A stretch of DNA of 41,591 nt from the NCBI GenBank assembly GCA_022783665.1, contig JALFZJ010000034.1, forward strand, positions 1 through 41,591, written 5' to 3'. The position numbers and the translations under genes were made by a program. The stretch comes from Arcanobacterium sp. (lineage in GTDB: Bacteria > Actinomycetota > Actinomycetes > Actinomycetales > Actinomycetaceae). Shown one piece after another: positions 15,724 through 23,724 of the stretch (its first letter is position 1; each line of letters begins with the position of its first letter). The notes beneath the pieces are model-generated. The model worked only from the letters and a program-made list of their open reading frames with translations. It searched no databases and had not been told where the DNA came from.

Positions 15724-17043
15724 TCAGGCGTCCACTACCTTCTTTTCTTGCTTGGAGAGCGAGAAGTAAAGTAATGCCGCGATGAGTGCCGTTGCTGTGA
15801 GGAAGATGAAGGAGACCGTCCAGGAGAACTGCTCGGCTAGGATCGGCATGATGAGGTTGGCTGCAAGCTCGCCCACGATGTAGCCGAATAGCCCCACGAA
15901 GCCTACTGCGGTACCTGCGGCCTTGAGTGGTACGAAGTTCAGCGTGAGGATATTGATGATGAGCTGTGGGCCGTAAATCAATGCGCCCATAATACCCGAG
16001 ACGACGAGCAACAATCCGTAGTTGGTGTTCTGGTGGTATACGAGCACAAGACCCGCTAGCGCGATCAGGCCGATGCCACCCACGAGCGACTGCCTATTTG
16101 GCAATTTGATAGCAACCCATGCGAAGAAGAACGATCCGGGGATGGCTACCCATTCGAGTACGGAGAAAGCGGTGGTGTATTGCACCTCGGTAAAGCCCAG
16201 TTCTGTGCCCAAGAATGCTGGCATCCAGTTTTCCACACCGAAACGGAGGAAGTAGAGGATGGCGTTAATGAAACCGATGGTGAGAAGGAGGCGATTTGTA
16301 AACACGTACTTCACCATGATTTGCCAGAATGTTCCTTCGGGCTTTTCGTCGGCCATTGGTACGCCGTGATGGCCATAAATGTCTCGCAGTGTTGGCAGGC
16401 CTTCTTCTTCAGGGCGATCTCCGCCGAATTTCCAAAAGACGAATGAGAGCAAAAGTACCATGACTGCCGGCACCCAGAATGAGTATTGGATCGGCAAACC
16501 TGCTCCGGCAAAACCACCGACCATCAGCGGCAGAAGAGCACCGCCAAGGTTTTGGGAGGTGTTCCACACTGCGATTCCTGCGCCGCGCGTCTTGTTGGGG
16601 AACCAGTTCGCAATCATCGACTGCGACCCGGGCGATAATACACCCTGGATAGTGCCCAGAAGAAGCATCAGGCCAAAGAATATCCATATCTGCGTGGTGA
16701 AGCCCATCAAGATACAGATGACGGCGGATCCAGCGAGCGCACCGGCGAAGGTTTTGCGTAGCGACATATTATCTACGACCATGCCCATTAGGAACTTGCC
16801 GATGCCGTAGGAAATAGTGAAGCCGGTGAGGATGAGGCCTACTTGCGTTAAAGACCAATCGTTTTCAAGGCGGATCGTCTCTGAGGTGAGCTTAAAGTTG
16901 TTGCGCACGAGGTATGCGCAGACGTATCCAAAATAAGCTACCACGAACACTACCCAGTGGCGTTTGACGTACTGCTTAAACTCGGCGGGATGTGCCGCCT
17001 TAAACTGTGCTTCGTTTTCATCGACGTGAGCCGATCTGTTCAC
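15724..17043 (-). CDS. OPA-family MFS antiporter, second paralogue
   Basis: The protein has 439 residues from the GTG at 17043, chosen because AAAGGAG precedes it at ideal spacing. A reading frame open to 17163 would add 40 residues without a ribosome site. Twelve helices and the same OPA hallmarks as its neighbour are visible: YLVRNNFKL (Arg47), GKFLMGMVVDNMSLR, NWFPNKTRGAGIAVWNTSQNLGGA, and YFLRFGVENW (Arg267). The C-terminus ends in Lys/Glu. The two transporters are clearly homologous over their whole length but well diverged. A FadR-type operator, TTGTATTACAA, lies 130 bp upstream, linking it to the nearby GntR regulator. The substrate is probably a phosphorylated metabolite. Confidence 0.92.
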   Translation of the reverse strand: MNRSAHVDENEAQFKAAHPAEFKQYVKRHWVVFVVAYFGYVCAYLVRNNFKLTSETIRLENDWSLTQVGLILTGFTISYGIGKFLMGMVVDNMSLRKTFAGALAGSAVICILMGFTTQIWIFFGLMLLLGTIQGVLSPGSQSMIANWFPNKTRGAGIAVWNTSQNLGGALLPLMVGGFAGAGLPIQYSFWVPAVMVLLLSFVFWKFGGDRPEEEGLPTLRDIYGHHGVPMADEKPEGTFWQIMVKYVFTNRLLLTIGFINAILYFLRFGVENWMPAFLGTELGFTEVQYTTAFSVLEWVAIPGSFFFAWVAIKLPNRQSLVGGIGLIALAGLVLVYHQNTNYGLLLVVSGIMGALIYGPQLIINILTLNFVPLKAAGTAVGFVGLFGYIVGELAANLIMPILAEQFSWTVSFIFLTATALIAALLYFSLSKQEKKVVDA

Positions 17044-17172
17044 AGCAAACTCCTTTGTTTGTTGAGGTGAGAGTTGTGTTGAGAGGGGTGAGTTGTGAAT
17101 CCTGTTCGGCGGATTTGGCGCGACCATTCCTACATGCACAGGAAACCACACGTCGTCTCTCAATAAACCTCA

Positions 17173-17183
17173 TTGTAATACAA
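17173..17183. promoter_or_regulatory. FadR-type GntR operator upstream of second OPA gene
   Basis: TTGTAATACAA (TTGTATTACAA on the minus strand) is a palindrome matching TnGTnnnACnA at every fixed base. A possible minus-strand -10, TATACA, lies about 17 bp upstream of it, so a bound dimer would sit just past the transcript start. Confidence 0.55.
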
Positions 17184-17262
17184 CGAGGGAAGATGTATAG
17201 CGATTTTGTCGATGCGATTCTAGGCTGCTGCGAATTTAGCAAGTTTGGGCTTTTGTAATTCA

Positions 17263-17281
17263 CAAGGTTAGGGTACCCTAA
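17263..17281. promoter_or_regulatory. DtxR/IdeR-like iron box upstream of feoA
   Basis: A 19-bp site with the perfect inner palindrome TTAGGGTACCCTAA (17268-17281). It matches the DtxR/IdeR consensus TTAGGTTAGGCTAACCTAA at 15 of 19 positions by my alignment. It lies about 48-66 bp upstream of feoA, the expected place for iron-dependent repression of ferrous iron uptake. Confidence 0.75.
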
Positions 17282-17328
17282 TTTTGTAGGCGAGTCGCTC
17301 GCATGTTGAGTCACGTTTGGAGATGTGT

Positions 17329-17553
17329 ATGATCCTCAAAAACTGCCCTGTGCGCGTACCGCTGCGGCTCACTGAGGTACCCATTGCGAGTCGGAACCAA
17401 CTGCGATTCCAAGAACTCGGATTGCGTGTGGGCACGCAGGCAACCATTGCACAACATGCAGGCTATGGTGGCTTAATCCTCAATGTGGCAGGATCGCGCA
17501 TCGCTATCGATCACAATTCCGCAAAACTCATTCAAGCCGAGGTTATCTCATGA
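17329..17553 (+). CDS. feoA: Ferrous iron transport protein A
   Basis: A 74-residue SH3-like FeoA protein, the small cytoplasmic partner of FeoB. The recognisable core is LTEVP...QLRFQELGLRVGTQATIAQHAGYGG followed by a GSRIAIDHNSAKLI barrel strand. I chose the ATG at 17329 because GGAG (17319-17322) stands 6 nt before it. TTG at 17317 or ATG at 17323 would overlap that site. The stop overlaps the feoB start as ATGA, so translation is probably coupled. Regulation by the iron box upstream is likely. Confidence 0.9.
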   Translation: MILKNCPVRVPLRLTEVPIASRNQLRFQELGLRVGTQATIAQHAGYGGLILNVAGSRIAIDHNSAKLIQAEVIS

Positions 17554-19964
17554 GCATGGCTGACGTAATGGATACGAAAGCTCACCAGCGCAACCCTGAA
17601 ACTCGCCCAGCGATTTTGCTCGTGGGTAATACGAACGTCGGCAAGTCAACGTTGTTCAACGGGGTGACGGGCGGGCGTCAAGCAATGGTGAACGCTCCTG
17701 GCACAACTGTGGAAGTGATGCAGGGCTTATGGAAAGCTACGGGCGCGCAAATATACGATCTTCCCGGAACGTACTCGCTCATTCCTCAAAGCCCAGACGA
17801 AGAAGTGGTAGCTGAAACAGTATCAGGCAAGAGCGGCATTCATGCTGATCTTGTGCTCGCGGTGCTTGATGGATCCTCGCTCACTCGTTCCCTATATATT
17901 TTGGCGCAAATCGGGCAAACAGGGCATCCGGTAGCTGTACTTATTTCCATGGCAGACGTCGCGGCCGCCAACGGCGTTGAGATAGACCCTGCAGCCATGA
18001 CGCGTGTGCTTGGCGTGCCCGTGATGACGTTCGATGCGCGCAAGCCCAAGAACTACCCGTTGCTCAACAATTTCGTATCGGCTGCATTGAAGAACCCTCC
18101 GTATCTCAAAGGTATTGAGCCTGATCCTACTGCGCCGGGCTATTGCCGTATCGCGGCCGAGGCACGCGACGCTTCGCTCAAGACCTGCCTTGCAGATCCC
18201 CTCGACGATCGTTCGCTTCTTTCACAGACGACGTGTACATGTGGCCGTGATTTGGCTCCGGGTGAAGACTGCGTGCATGAAGTAGACGCGGACGGCACCC
18301 TCAAGTGCAACTGTGGAGCACCGCGGGCAAGCAGCCTTAAGGTTGAAAATGTGCGGATCGGATTGCGAAAGCGCACGGGCGAAGTGGTGGATTTGGACGC
18401 GGGAGGGAACGGCGCACGCACGTCGTCTGGACGCATTCTCACTAACGCGGATGCTGATTCTGGCGAATCGGTGAGGCTCGAACCTTCCATAGATTCTGGT
18501 GGAGGTGGCCTCGGTGGGCAAGAAGCGATTGGGGGCGGGTCCTCCTCCGGCTATGATCCGCATTCAGAGGAGGAGCTCCAGCGTGCCGCCACGATATTCT
18601 CGTGGGTAGAGCGCGTGGAACAGAAAGTCGAAAAACGTACTGCGAACGCATCGAAACTCTCCCGATCCGACAAGCTCGATCGCATCCTTCTCAACCCATT
18701 TGTCGGGCCAGTGATTTTCTTCGCTGTGATGTGGGTGCTCTTTAAGCTTGCCGCAGAGTGGATTGGGCCGATTCAAGACTTCTTCGATTCCCTCTTTACC
18801 TCGACGGATCCCGGAGCGATTTCATTCGCGAACGCGATGCAGTGGCTGCTGAACCTTGTAGGGTTAGACGGCACGTGGGTGCAGCAACTCCTTATCGGAG
18901 GCCTTGCTGCCGGGCTCGGCGTGGTTGCATCATTTGTGCCGCTCATGTTTGTGATCTTCGCGGCGATCTCTATGCTTGAAGATTCAGGTTATCTTGCCCG
19001 AGCGGCATTTCTCGCCGACCGGCTCATGCGCAAAATCGGTCTCGATGGCAGAGTGATCCTTCCACTCATTATGGGTTTTGGATGCAATCTTCCCTCGCTC
19101 GCCGCAGCACGCGCCCTTCCAAGTGCAACCCAGCGTCTCGTGACGGCGATCATCACCCCGTATACGAGTTGCGCCGCACGTTTGACGATCTACCTCATGA
19201 TCGCGAAGATTTTCTTCCCACACAACGCGGGCACCGTCGTCTTTGCGATGTATGTAGCGAGTATCGTGATGGTGACTCTCGCTGCATGGGTGCTGAAATT
19301 CTTCATCACCAAACATGAGGCGCAATCACCTTTGATGCTAATCCTCCCTGCCTATCATGTGCCTCGGCTTTTTGTGCTCGTGAAACTTGCGGCGCAAAGA
19401 TCATGGGCGTTTGTGAAAGGGGCTGGCAAGATCATTGTGATGATGACGCTGATCGTGTGGCTCCTGGGTGCGATTCCGATGGGCAACAATGCCGAGGGCA
19501 AGGGTTTTGCTAGCCCCGATCTCGCGATGGAAGATTCTGCCTATGGCCAGATTGCGCAGGCTCTCGAACCAGTGTTTGATCCTGCCGGTTTTGGGGATTG
19601 GCATATGACGGGCGCTCTTATGACTGGCTTTGTAGCGAAAGAAACCGTGGTTTCTTCGATTGTCGTCTCCTATAACATGGATGCCTCCGCTGCGGGAGAC
19701 GCCGAAGACAACGGTGACGATCTGGGCGTACTGCCCGAGTTGCTTACACAAAGCTTTGAACGGACGGCGGGTGCTGGCTATGCCGGTGTAGGTGCGATTG
19801 CCTTCTTGGTATTCGTGCTTACCTACACGCCTTGCCTTGCTACCGTGGGGGAGCAAGTGCGGTTGATCGGCGGCAAAATCACTGCGGCGGCTGTGGGTGC
19901 TCAGCTTGTGGTGGCATGGCTGCTGGCAGTTGGCGTATTCCAAATCGGAAAGCTGTTGGTCTGA
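17550..19964 (+). CDS. feoB: Ferrous iron transporter FeoB with Cys-rich insertion
   Basis: An 804-residue inner-membrane Fe(II) transporter with an N-terminal G domain. G1 is GNTNVGKST (26-34) and G3 is DLPG (70-73). The G4 position reads SMAD (133-136) rather than NxxD. Residues about 200-340 replace or expand the usual helical GDI region. They carry seven cysteines (199, 213, 229, 231, 241, 253, 255), five of them in the pattern CxC-x9-C-x11-CxC, followed by a Gly/Ser/Asp-rich linker. The membrane part starts near residue 380 and includes the two gate modules (GYLARAAFLADRLM, and GFVAKETVVSS). The start overlaps the feoA stop. The next gene overlaps the stop by one base. The insertion looks like a metal or Fe-S binding module; its role is unknown. 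Confidence 0.95.
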   Translation: MSMADVMDTKAHQRNPETRPAILLVGNTNVGKSTLFNGVTGGRQAMVNAPGTTVEVMQGLWKATGAQIYDLPGTYSLIPQSPDEEVVAETVSGKSGIHADLVLAVLDGSSLTRSLYILAQIGQTGHPVAVLISMADVAAANGVEIDPAAMTRVLGVPVMTFDARKPKNYPLLNNFVSAALKNPPYLKGIEPDPTAPGYCRIAAEARDASLKTCLADPLDDRSLLSQTTCTCGRDLAPGEDCVHEVDADGTLKCNCGAPRASSLKVENVRIGLRKRTGEVVDLDAGGNGARTSSGRILTNADADSGESVRLEPSIDSGGGGLGGQEAIGGGSSSGYDPHSEEELQRAATIFSWVERVEQKVEKRTANASKLSRSDKLDRILLNPFVGPVIFFAVMWVLFKLAAEWIGPIQDFFDSLFTSTDPGAISFANAMQWLLNLVGLDGTWVQQLLIGGLAAGLGVVASFVPLMFVIFAAISMLEDSGYLARAAFLADRLMRKIGLDGRVILPLIMGFGCNLPSLAAARALPSATQRLVTAIITPYTSCAARLTIYLMIAKIFFPHNAGTVVFAMYVASIVMVTLAAWVLKFFITKHEAQSPLMLILPAYHVPRLFVLVKLAAQRSWAFVKGAGKIIVMMTLIVWLLGAIPMGNNAEGKGFASPDLAMEDSAYGQIAQALEPVFDPAGFGDWHMTGALMTGFVAKETVVSSIVVSYNMDASAAGDAEDNGDDLGVLPELLTQSFERTAGAGYAGVGAIAFLVFVLTYTPCLATVGEQVRLIGGKITAAAVGAQLVVAWLLAVGVFQIGKLLV

Positions 19965-20248
19965 TGGGTGCTATTGCTCGAAATGAAGCTACCCGCGAGC
20001 CGAATATGAGTGATCGTGTGCTTAAGGCTCTTCGCCAAGGGTATTCGGCTCCAGAGATCGCGCGGAAGTTTAACACGTCTCAGGTGTTCGTAGAGGTGAT
20101 GTTGGATCATTTCGGGCGGCTCGGAATGGCCGATAGTGCGCAGACCTTGTGCTCCTCGGGTTTAGGCGCGTGTGGGCCTGCGGGTGCTACCACAGTCGAG
20201 GCTGAGATTGCGTGCGCTGGGTGCCCTCTCGTCGTCAAAAGAAAATGA
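19964..20248 (+). CDS. FeoC-like small HTH protein with four-Cys motif
   Basis: A 94-residue protein whose start overlaps the feoB stop (TGATG). Residues about 15-55 form a helix-turn-helix (SDRVLKALRQGYSAPEIARKF...). The C-terminal half has C63-x6-C70-x13-C84-x2-C87, a pattern compatible with Fe-S or zinc binding. FeoC proteins of enterobacteria are small winged-helix proteins with a four-Cys Fe-S segment encoded after feoB, so this is a FeoC-like accessory by size, fold and position. Clear homology to enterobacterial FeoC cannot be shown by eye. It may sense iron or oxygen and control FeoB stability or activity. Confidence 0.8.
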   Translation: MGAIARNEATREPNMSDRVLKALRQGYSAPEIARKFNTSQVFVEVMLDHFGRLGMADSAQTLCSSGLGACGPAGATTVEAEIACAGCPLVVKRK

Positions 20249-20303
20249 GCAGCCCGTTTTATCTGCCGATAGTCCAAGGCTGTGAATAACGCCGTGTGAT
20301 AGC

Positions 20304-23300
20304 TTGATGGTACAGAACCTGGCGCGCGGAGCATACGCGCTGGGCTGGAGTAAGTGGCGTGGCTGGGCGCCGATTGGGGGCATAGTGAACGGTTCGCGGT
20401 ACGTGGGCGATACGAGTTCCTGGGCGCACAAATGGCGGCTTCCTGCGTTTGCGTACAGCCCAATCATAGGCCGCGTAGCCATGAGGGCATCCCTTGCGAA
20501 ATACCGAGTGCGCAGTGCACTGGGTGGAAACCGAAAGGCGTGGCCCCACGATCTGCCCGTGGCCTCTGTGTTCACCCGATCAGATACTGTGGGTTTCGGC
20601 GTCTATGATGAGGATCGCTTCGAGGAATCACGCCGCAGGGAACTCGCACGTCAACTCAAGAGCCGTATTACCGGCGAAGTAGAGTTCTCGCCGCGCGCCC
20701 GCGCACAATATGCAACTGATGCCTCCAACTACCGCGTGCTTCCGAGTGTCATCGCCTATCCGCGCAACGCCGATGAAGTAGTGGCAATTGTGAAAACGGC
20801 TCGCGATTTCGGCGAGCCGGTGACCTCCCGTGGCGGTGGTACTTCCGTGGCAGGAAATGCTATCGGTACGGGCGTGGTGATTGACTATTCGCGCCACATG
20901 AACAAGATTCTCTCCATCGATCCTGATAACAGCACCGCCACCGTTGAGCCGGGAGTGATCCTCAGCGATCTTCAGAAAGAGGCTGCGCGCTTTGGTCTGC
21001 GGTTCGGCCCAGATCCCTCCACACAAAACAGAGCAACACTGGGTGGAATGATTGGCAACAATGCATGCGGGCCACACGCCGTAGCTTACGGGCGCACGTC
21101 CGACAATGTGCTCTCGCTCGCGTGTATCGACGGCAATGGGCGCATGTTTAGAGCAGGCTCAGATACGGGTAGCTCAGACGCTGCTCGATCAAACCCGGCT
21201 AGTTCAGACGCCGCTGCGTCGAGCAGGGCTGAATCAAAGATGGCCGACGCAGACACCCGAGATTCGAACACGGTAAGTGAGAACGGGCGCTCTCGCCGCA
21301 TCCGGCCGTACGGGGTTTCGCAGTTCCCGCAACTCGACGCGCTTGTAGCGAAGAACCTCTCGCCAATCCGCAAGCATTTCGGCCGTTTTGGCCGCCAAGT
21401 ATCGGGCTATTCTCTTGAGCATCTCCTTCCAGAACGCGGAGGCGATCTGGCCAAGTTCCTTACCGGCTCCGAAGGTACGCTGGTACAGATCACTCAGGCT
21501 ACCGTGCGTCTTGTACCAGTGGCGCAGAAGCCGATGCTCGTAGTGCTCGGTTATCCAGATATGCCTACCGCAGCCGATGCCGTGCCCGCCATTTTGGAGT
21601 ACAAGCCACTCGCTATCGAAGGTATGGATGCCGAGCTTGTAAACGTTGTGCGGCGCCACAAAGGGCACGTACCGAGCCTACCTGAGGGTAAGGGTTGGCT
21701 GATGATTGAGGTGGGCGCTTTCGAAGGTGAAGACCGGAGCATCGTCGCCGAGCGCGCTCGAGCAATAGCTCAGGTAGGAAATACTGATTCCGTGCGTATC
21801 CGTGAAGCGGGGCCGGAGGCCACGGAGGTTTGGCGTATTCGGGCAGACGGCGCCGGGCTTGGTGGGCGCACGCCAGAAGGGCATCCTGCCTGGCCAGGTT
21901 GGGAAGATTCTGCCGTGCCCCCTGAGCAGCTTGGCAATTATCTGCGCGATCTTCAGGCATTGATGGATGAGCTCGATCTCAGCGGGCTCATGTACGGCCA
22001 TTTCGGTGATGGCTGTATGCATGTACGTATTGATTTTCCTTTCGCAAGCGATGGCACGCCGGTGTTCCGCGAGTTCATGGAGCGAGCAACAGATATCGTG
22101 GTGCGATACGGCGGTTCGCTCTCAGGCGAGCATGGCGATGGCAGGGCACGTTCGGAGCTCTTGCCACGAATGTATCCGCCCGAGTTGATGGAGCTATTCG
22201 CACAAGTGAAAGGCTTTTTCGATCCGCACAATCGCTTCAACCCTGGCGTTCTTGTAGATCCCCTGCCGATAGATACCGATTTGCGCCGTCCTGCCGCACG
22301 TGCGCTTGGGTACGCAGGAGGTTTTCATTTTCATGAAGACGACGGTGACTTCACGAACGCTTTGCACCGCTGTACGGGGGTGGGGAACTGCCGCGCAGAT
22401 CGTATGGATTCTGGTTTCTTCATGTGCCCAAGCTATCAGGCCACGCATGACGAAAAAGATGTGACTCGTGGCCGGGTTAGAGTGCTTCAAGAGGTAGCGC
22501 AGGGCAAGTTGATTAAGGATTTCGCGAGTACAGCCGTGCGTGAGGCGCTCGATCTGTGTCTGGGATGTAAAGCCTGCAGTGCGGATTGCCCCACGGGAGT
22601 TGATGTAGCACGCTACAAGTCTGAATCGCTTTACCGAGGGTACAAGGGAAAGATTCGCCCGCGTACACACTATGTGCTCGGGAATCTTCCTGTGCTTGCC
22701 CGTATAGTAAGTGGAATCCCGGGTATGGCAAGGTTTGCCAATGCCGTAATGGATATTTCACTTCTGCGCCGAGCGGCGTTCACAGTGGCAGGGATCGACA
22801 CTCGCCGTGCAATGCCAAGATTTGCTACGCGATCGTTTTCGAAAACAGCCCCAGGGCTCGGCATCGAATCGCTCGAGCGTGACTGGCTCGAGCACAATTA
22901 TGCCGGAGGCGGGTATGACGCACACAGAGAGCGCGACAAACGATACGTGCTTCTGTGGGCTGATTCTTTTTCCGAAACGCTCGATACGCGCGGTGCGCAG
23001 TCAATGGTGGCGCTGTTGCAACGTAACGGCTACACCGTGCTTATCCCCGATGAGGACGCGTGTTGTGGGCTCACGTGGATCACAACCGGCCAGCTCAGTA
23101 TCGCCAAACGCAAACTTCGCGCTCTGATGGATACGCTGGCTCCGTTCGCTGCGAGTGGCATACCAATTGTTGGGGTAGAGCCAAGCTGCACAGCCGTGCT
23201 CCGAGACGATATTCGCGATCTTTTCCCAGATGATCCGCGTTCGGGGCTGCTTGCAAGAGGCACATTCACGCTTGCCGAATTGCTAACGGATGAACACTTC

Positions 23301-23654
23301 GGGCCTGGCACACAGCTCACCATCGCAAATCTCAACGGCAAGCATATTATCGCTCAGCCGCACTGCCATCACTATTCAGTGATGGGTTGGAAGGCCGACG
23401 CTGAGCTTTTGCGCATGGCCGGCGCGCAAGTTGAGACGCTATCTGGATGCTGTGGGCTTGCAGGAAACTTCGGTATGGAACGCGGGCACTACGATGTGAG
23501 CGTAAAGATCGCACAGCGCCAGTTGCTGCCGGCTCTTCACCGGGCAGGTGAAGGCGCCGTTTACCTCGCCGATGGTTTCTCGTGCCGAACCCAAGCCCAA
23601 CAGTTGGCGGGGGTAGACGGCGTACACCTGGCTACGCTCCTTCTTGGTGAGTAG
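20304..23654 (+). CDS. FAD-linked oxidase / 4Fe-4S D-2-hydroxyacid (D-lactate-type) dehydrogenase
   Basis: The protein has 1116 residues. A FAD-binding PCMH domain starts near residue 130 (ATDASNYRVLPSVIAYPRNADEVVAIV, RGGGTSVAGNAIG, GNNACGPHAVAYGRT). It is interrupted by a Ser/Ala/Asp-rich insertion at about 285-330. The FAD-oxidase C-terminal domain follows (YGHFGDGCMHVR, GEHGDGRARS). Next come Fe-S ligands C690, C696, C708 and the ferredoxin motif C752-C755-C758-C762-P, and then a heterodisulfide-reductase-like CCG region (CCG at 920 and 1049). This layout is that of large single-chain D-lactate or D-2-hydroxyglutarate dehydrogenases (YdiJ/Dld-like), which pass electrons to the membrane. 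The start is uncertain: no ribosome site precedes 20304, and an ATG at 20481 is possible. It lies 55 bp after the feo genes. Confidence 0.9.
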   Translation: MMVQNLARGAYALGWSKWRGWAPIGGIVNGSRYVGDTSSWAHKWRLPAFAYSPIIGRVAMRASLAKYRVRSALGGNRKAWPHDLPVASVFTRSDTVGFGVYDEDRFEESRRRELARQLKSRITGEVEFSPRARAQYATDASNYRVLPSVIAYPRNADEVVAIVKTARDFGEPVTSRGGGTSVAGNAIGTGVVIDYSRHMNKILSIDPDNSTATVEPGVILSDLQKEAARFGLRFGPDPSTQNRATLGGMIGNNACGPHAVAYGRTSDNVLSLACIDGNGRMFRAGSDTGSSDAARSNPASSDAAASSRAESKMADADTRDSNTVSENGRSRRIRPYGVSQFPQLDALVAKNLSPIRKHFGRFGRQVSGYSLEHLLPERGGDLAKFLTGSEGTLVQITQATVRLVPVAQKPMLVVLGYPDMPTAADAVPAILEYKPLAIEGMDAELVNVVRRHKGHVPSLPEGKGWLMIEVGAFEGEDRSIVAERARAIAQVGNTDSVRIREAGPEATEVWRIRADGAGLGGRTPEGHPAWPGWEDSAVPPEQLGNYLRDLQALMDELDLSGLMYGHFGDGCMHVRIDFPFASDGTPVFREFMERATDIVVRYGGSLSGEHGDGRARSELLPRMYPPELMELFAQVKGFFDPHNRFNPGVLVDPLPIDTDLRRPAARALGYAGGFHFHEDDGDFTNALHRCTGVGNCRADRMDSGFFMCPSYQATHDEKDVTRGRVRVLQEVAQGKLIKDFASTAVREALDLCLGCKACSADCPTGVDVARYKSESLYRGYKGKIRPRTHYVLGNLPVLARIVSGIPGMARFANAVMDISLLRRAAFTVAGIDTRRAMPRFATRSFSKTAPGLGIESLERDWLEHNYAGGGYDAHRERDKRYVLLWADSFSETLDTRGAQSMVALLQRNGYTVLIPDEDACCGLTWITTGQLSIAKRKLRALMDTLAPFAASGIPIVGVEPSCTAVLRDDIRDLFPDDPRSGLLARGTFTLAELLTDEHFGPGTQLTIANLNGKHIIAQPHCHHYSVMGWKADAELLRMAGAQVETLSGCCGLAGNFGMERGHYDVSVKIAQRQLLPALHRAGEGAVYLADGFSCRTQAQQLAGVDGVHLATLLLGE

Positions 23655-23724
23655 TCAAATGTATCGGCGGGTACCCACAGTGGGCTGAGATCGAATGTGG
23701 TGATGCGGAGCTAAGGCTAGGGCG

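Noticed and set aside
17044-17163. 40-residue N-terminal extension of the second OPA transporter
   Set aside because: AAAGGAG directly before the GTG at 17043 marks the start; the extension covers the leader region.
20162-20575. Minus-strand frame overlapping the FeoC-like gene and dehydrogenase start
   Set aside because: No family features and it would lie antisense to supported genes.
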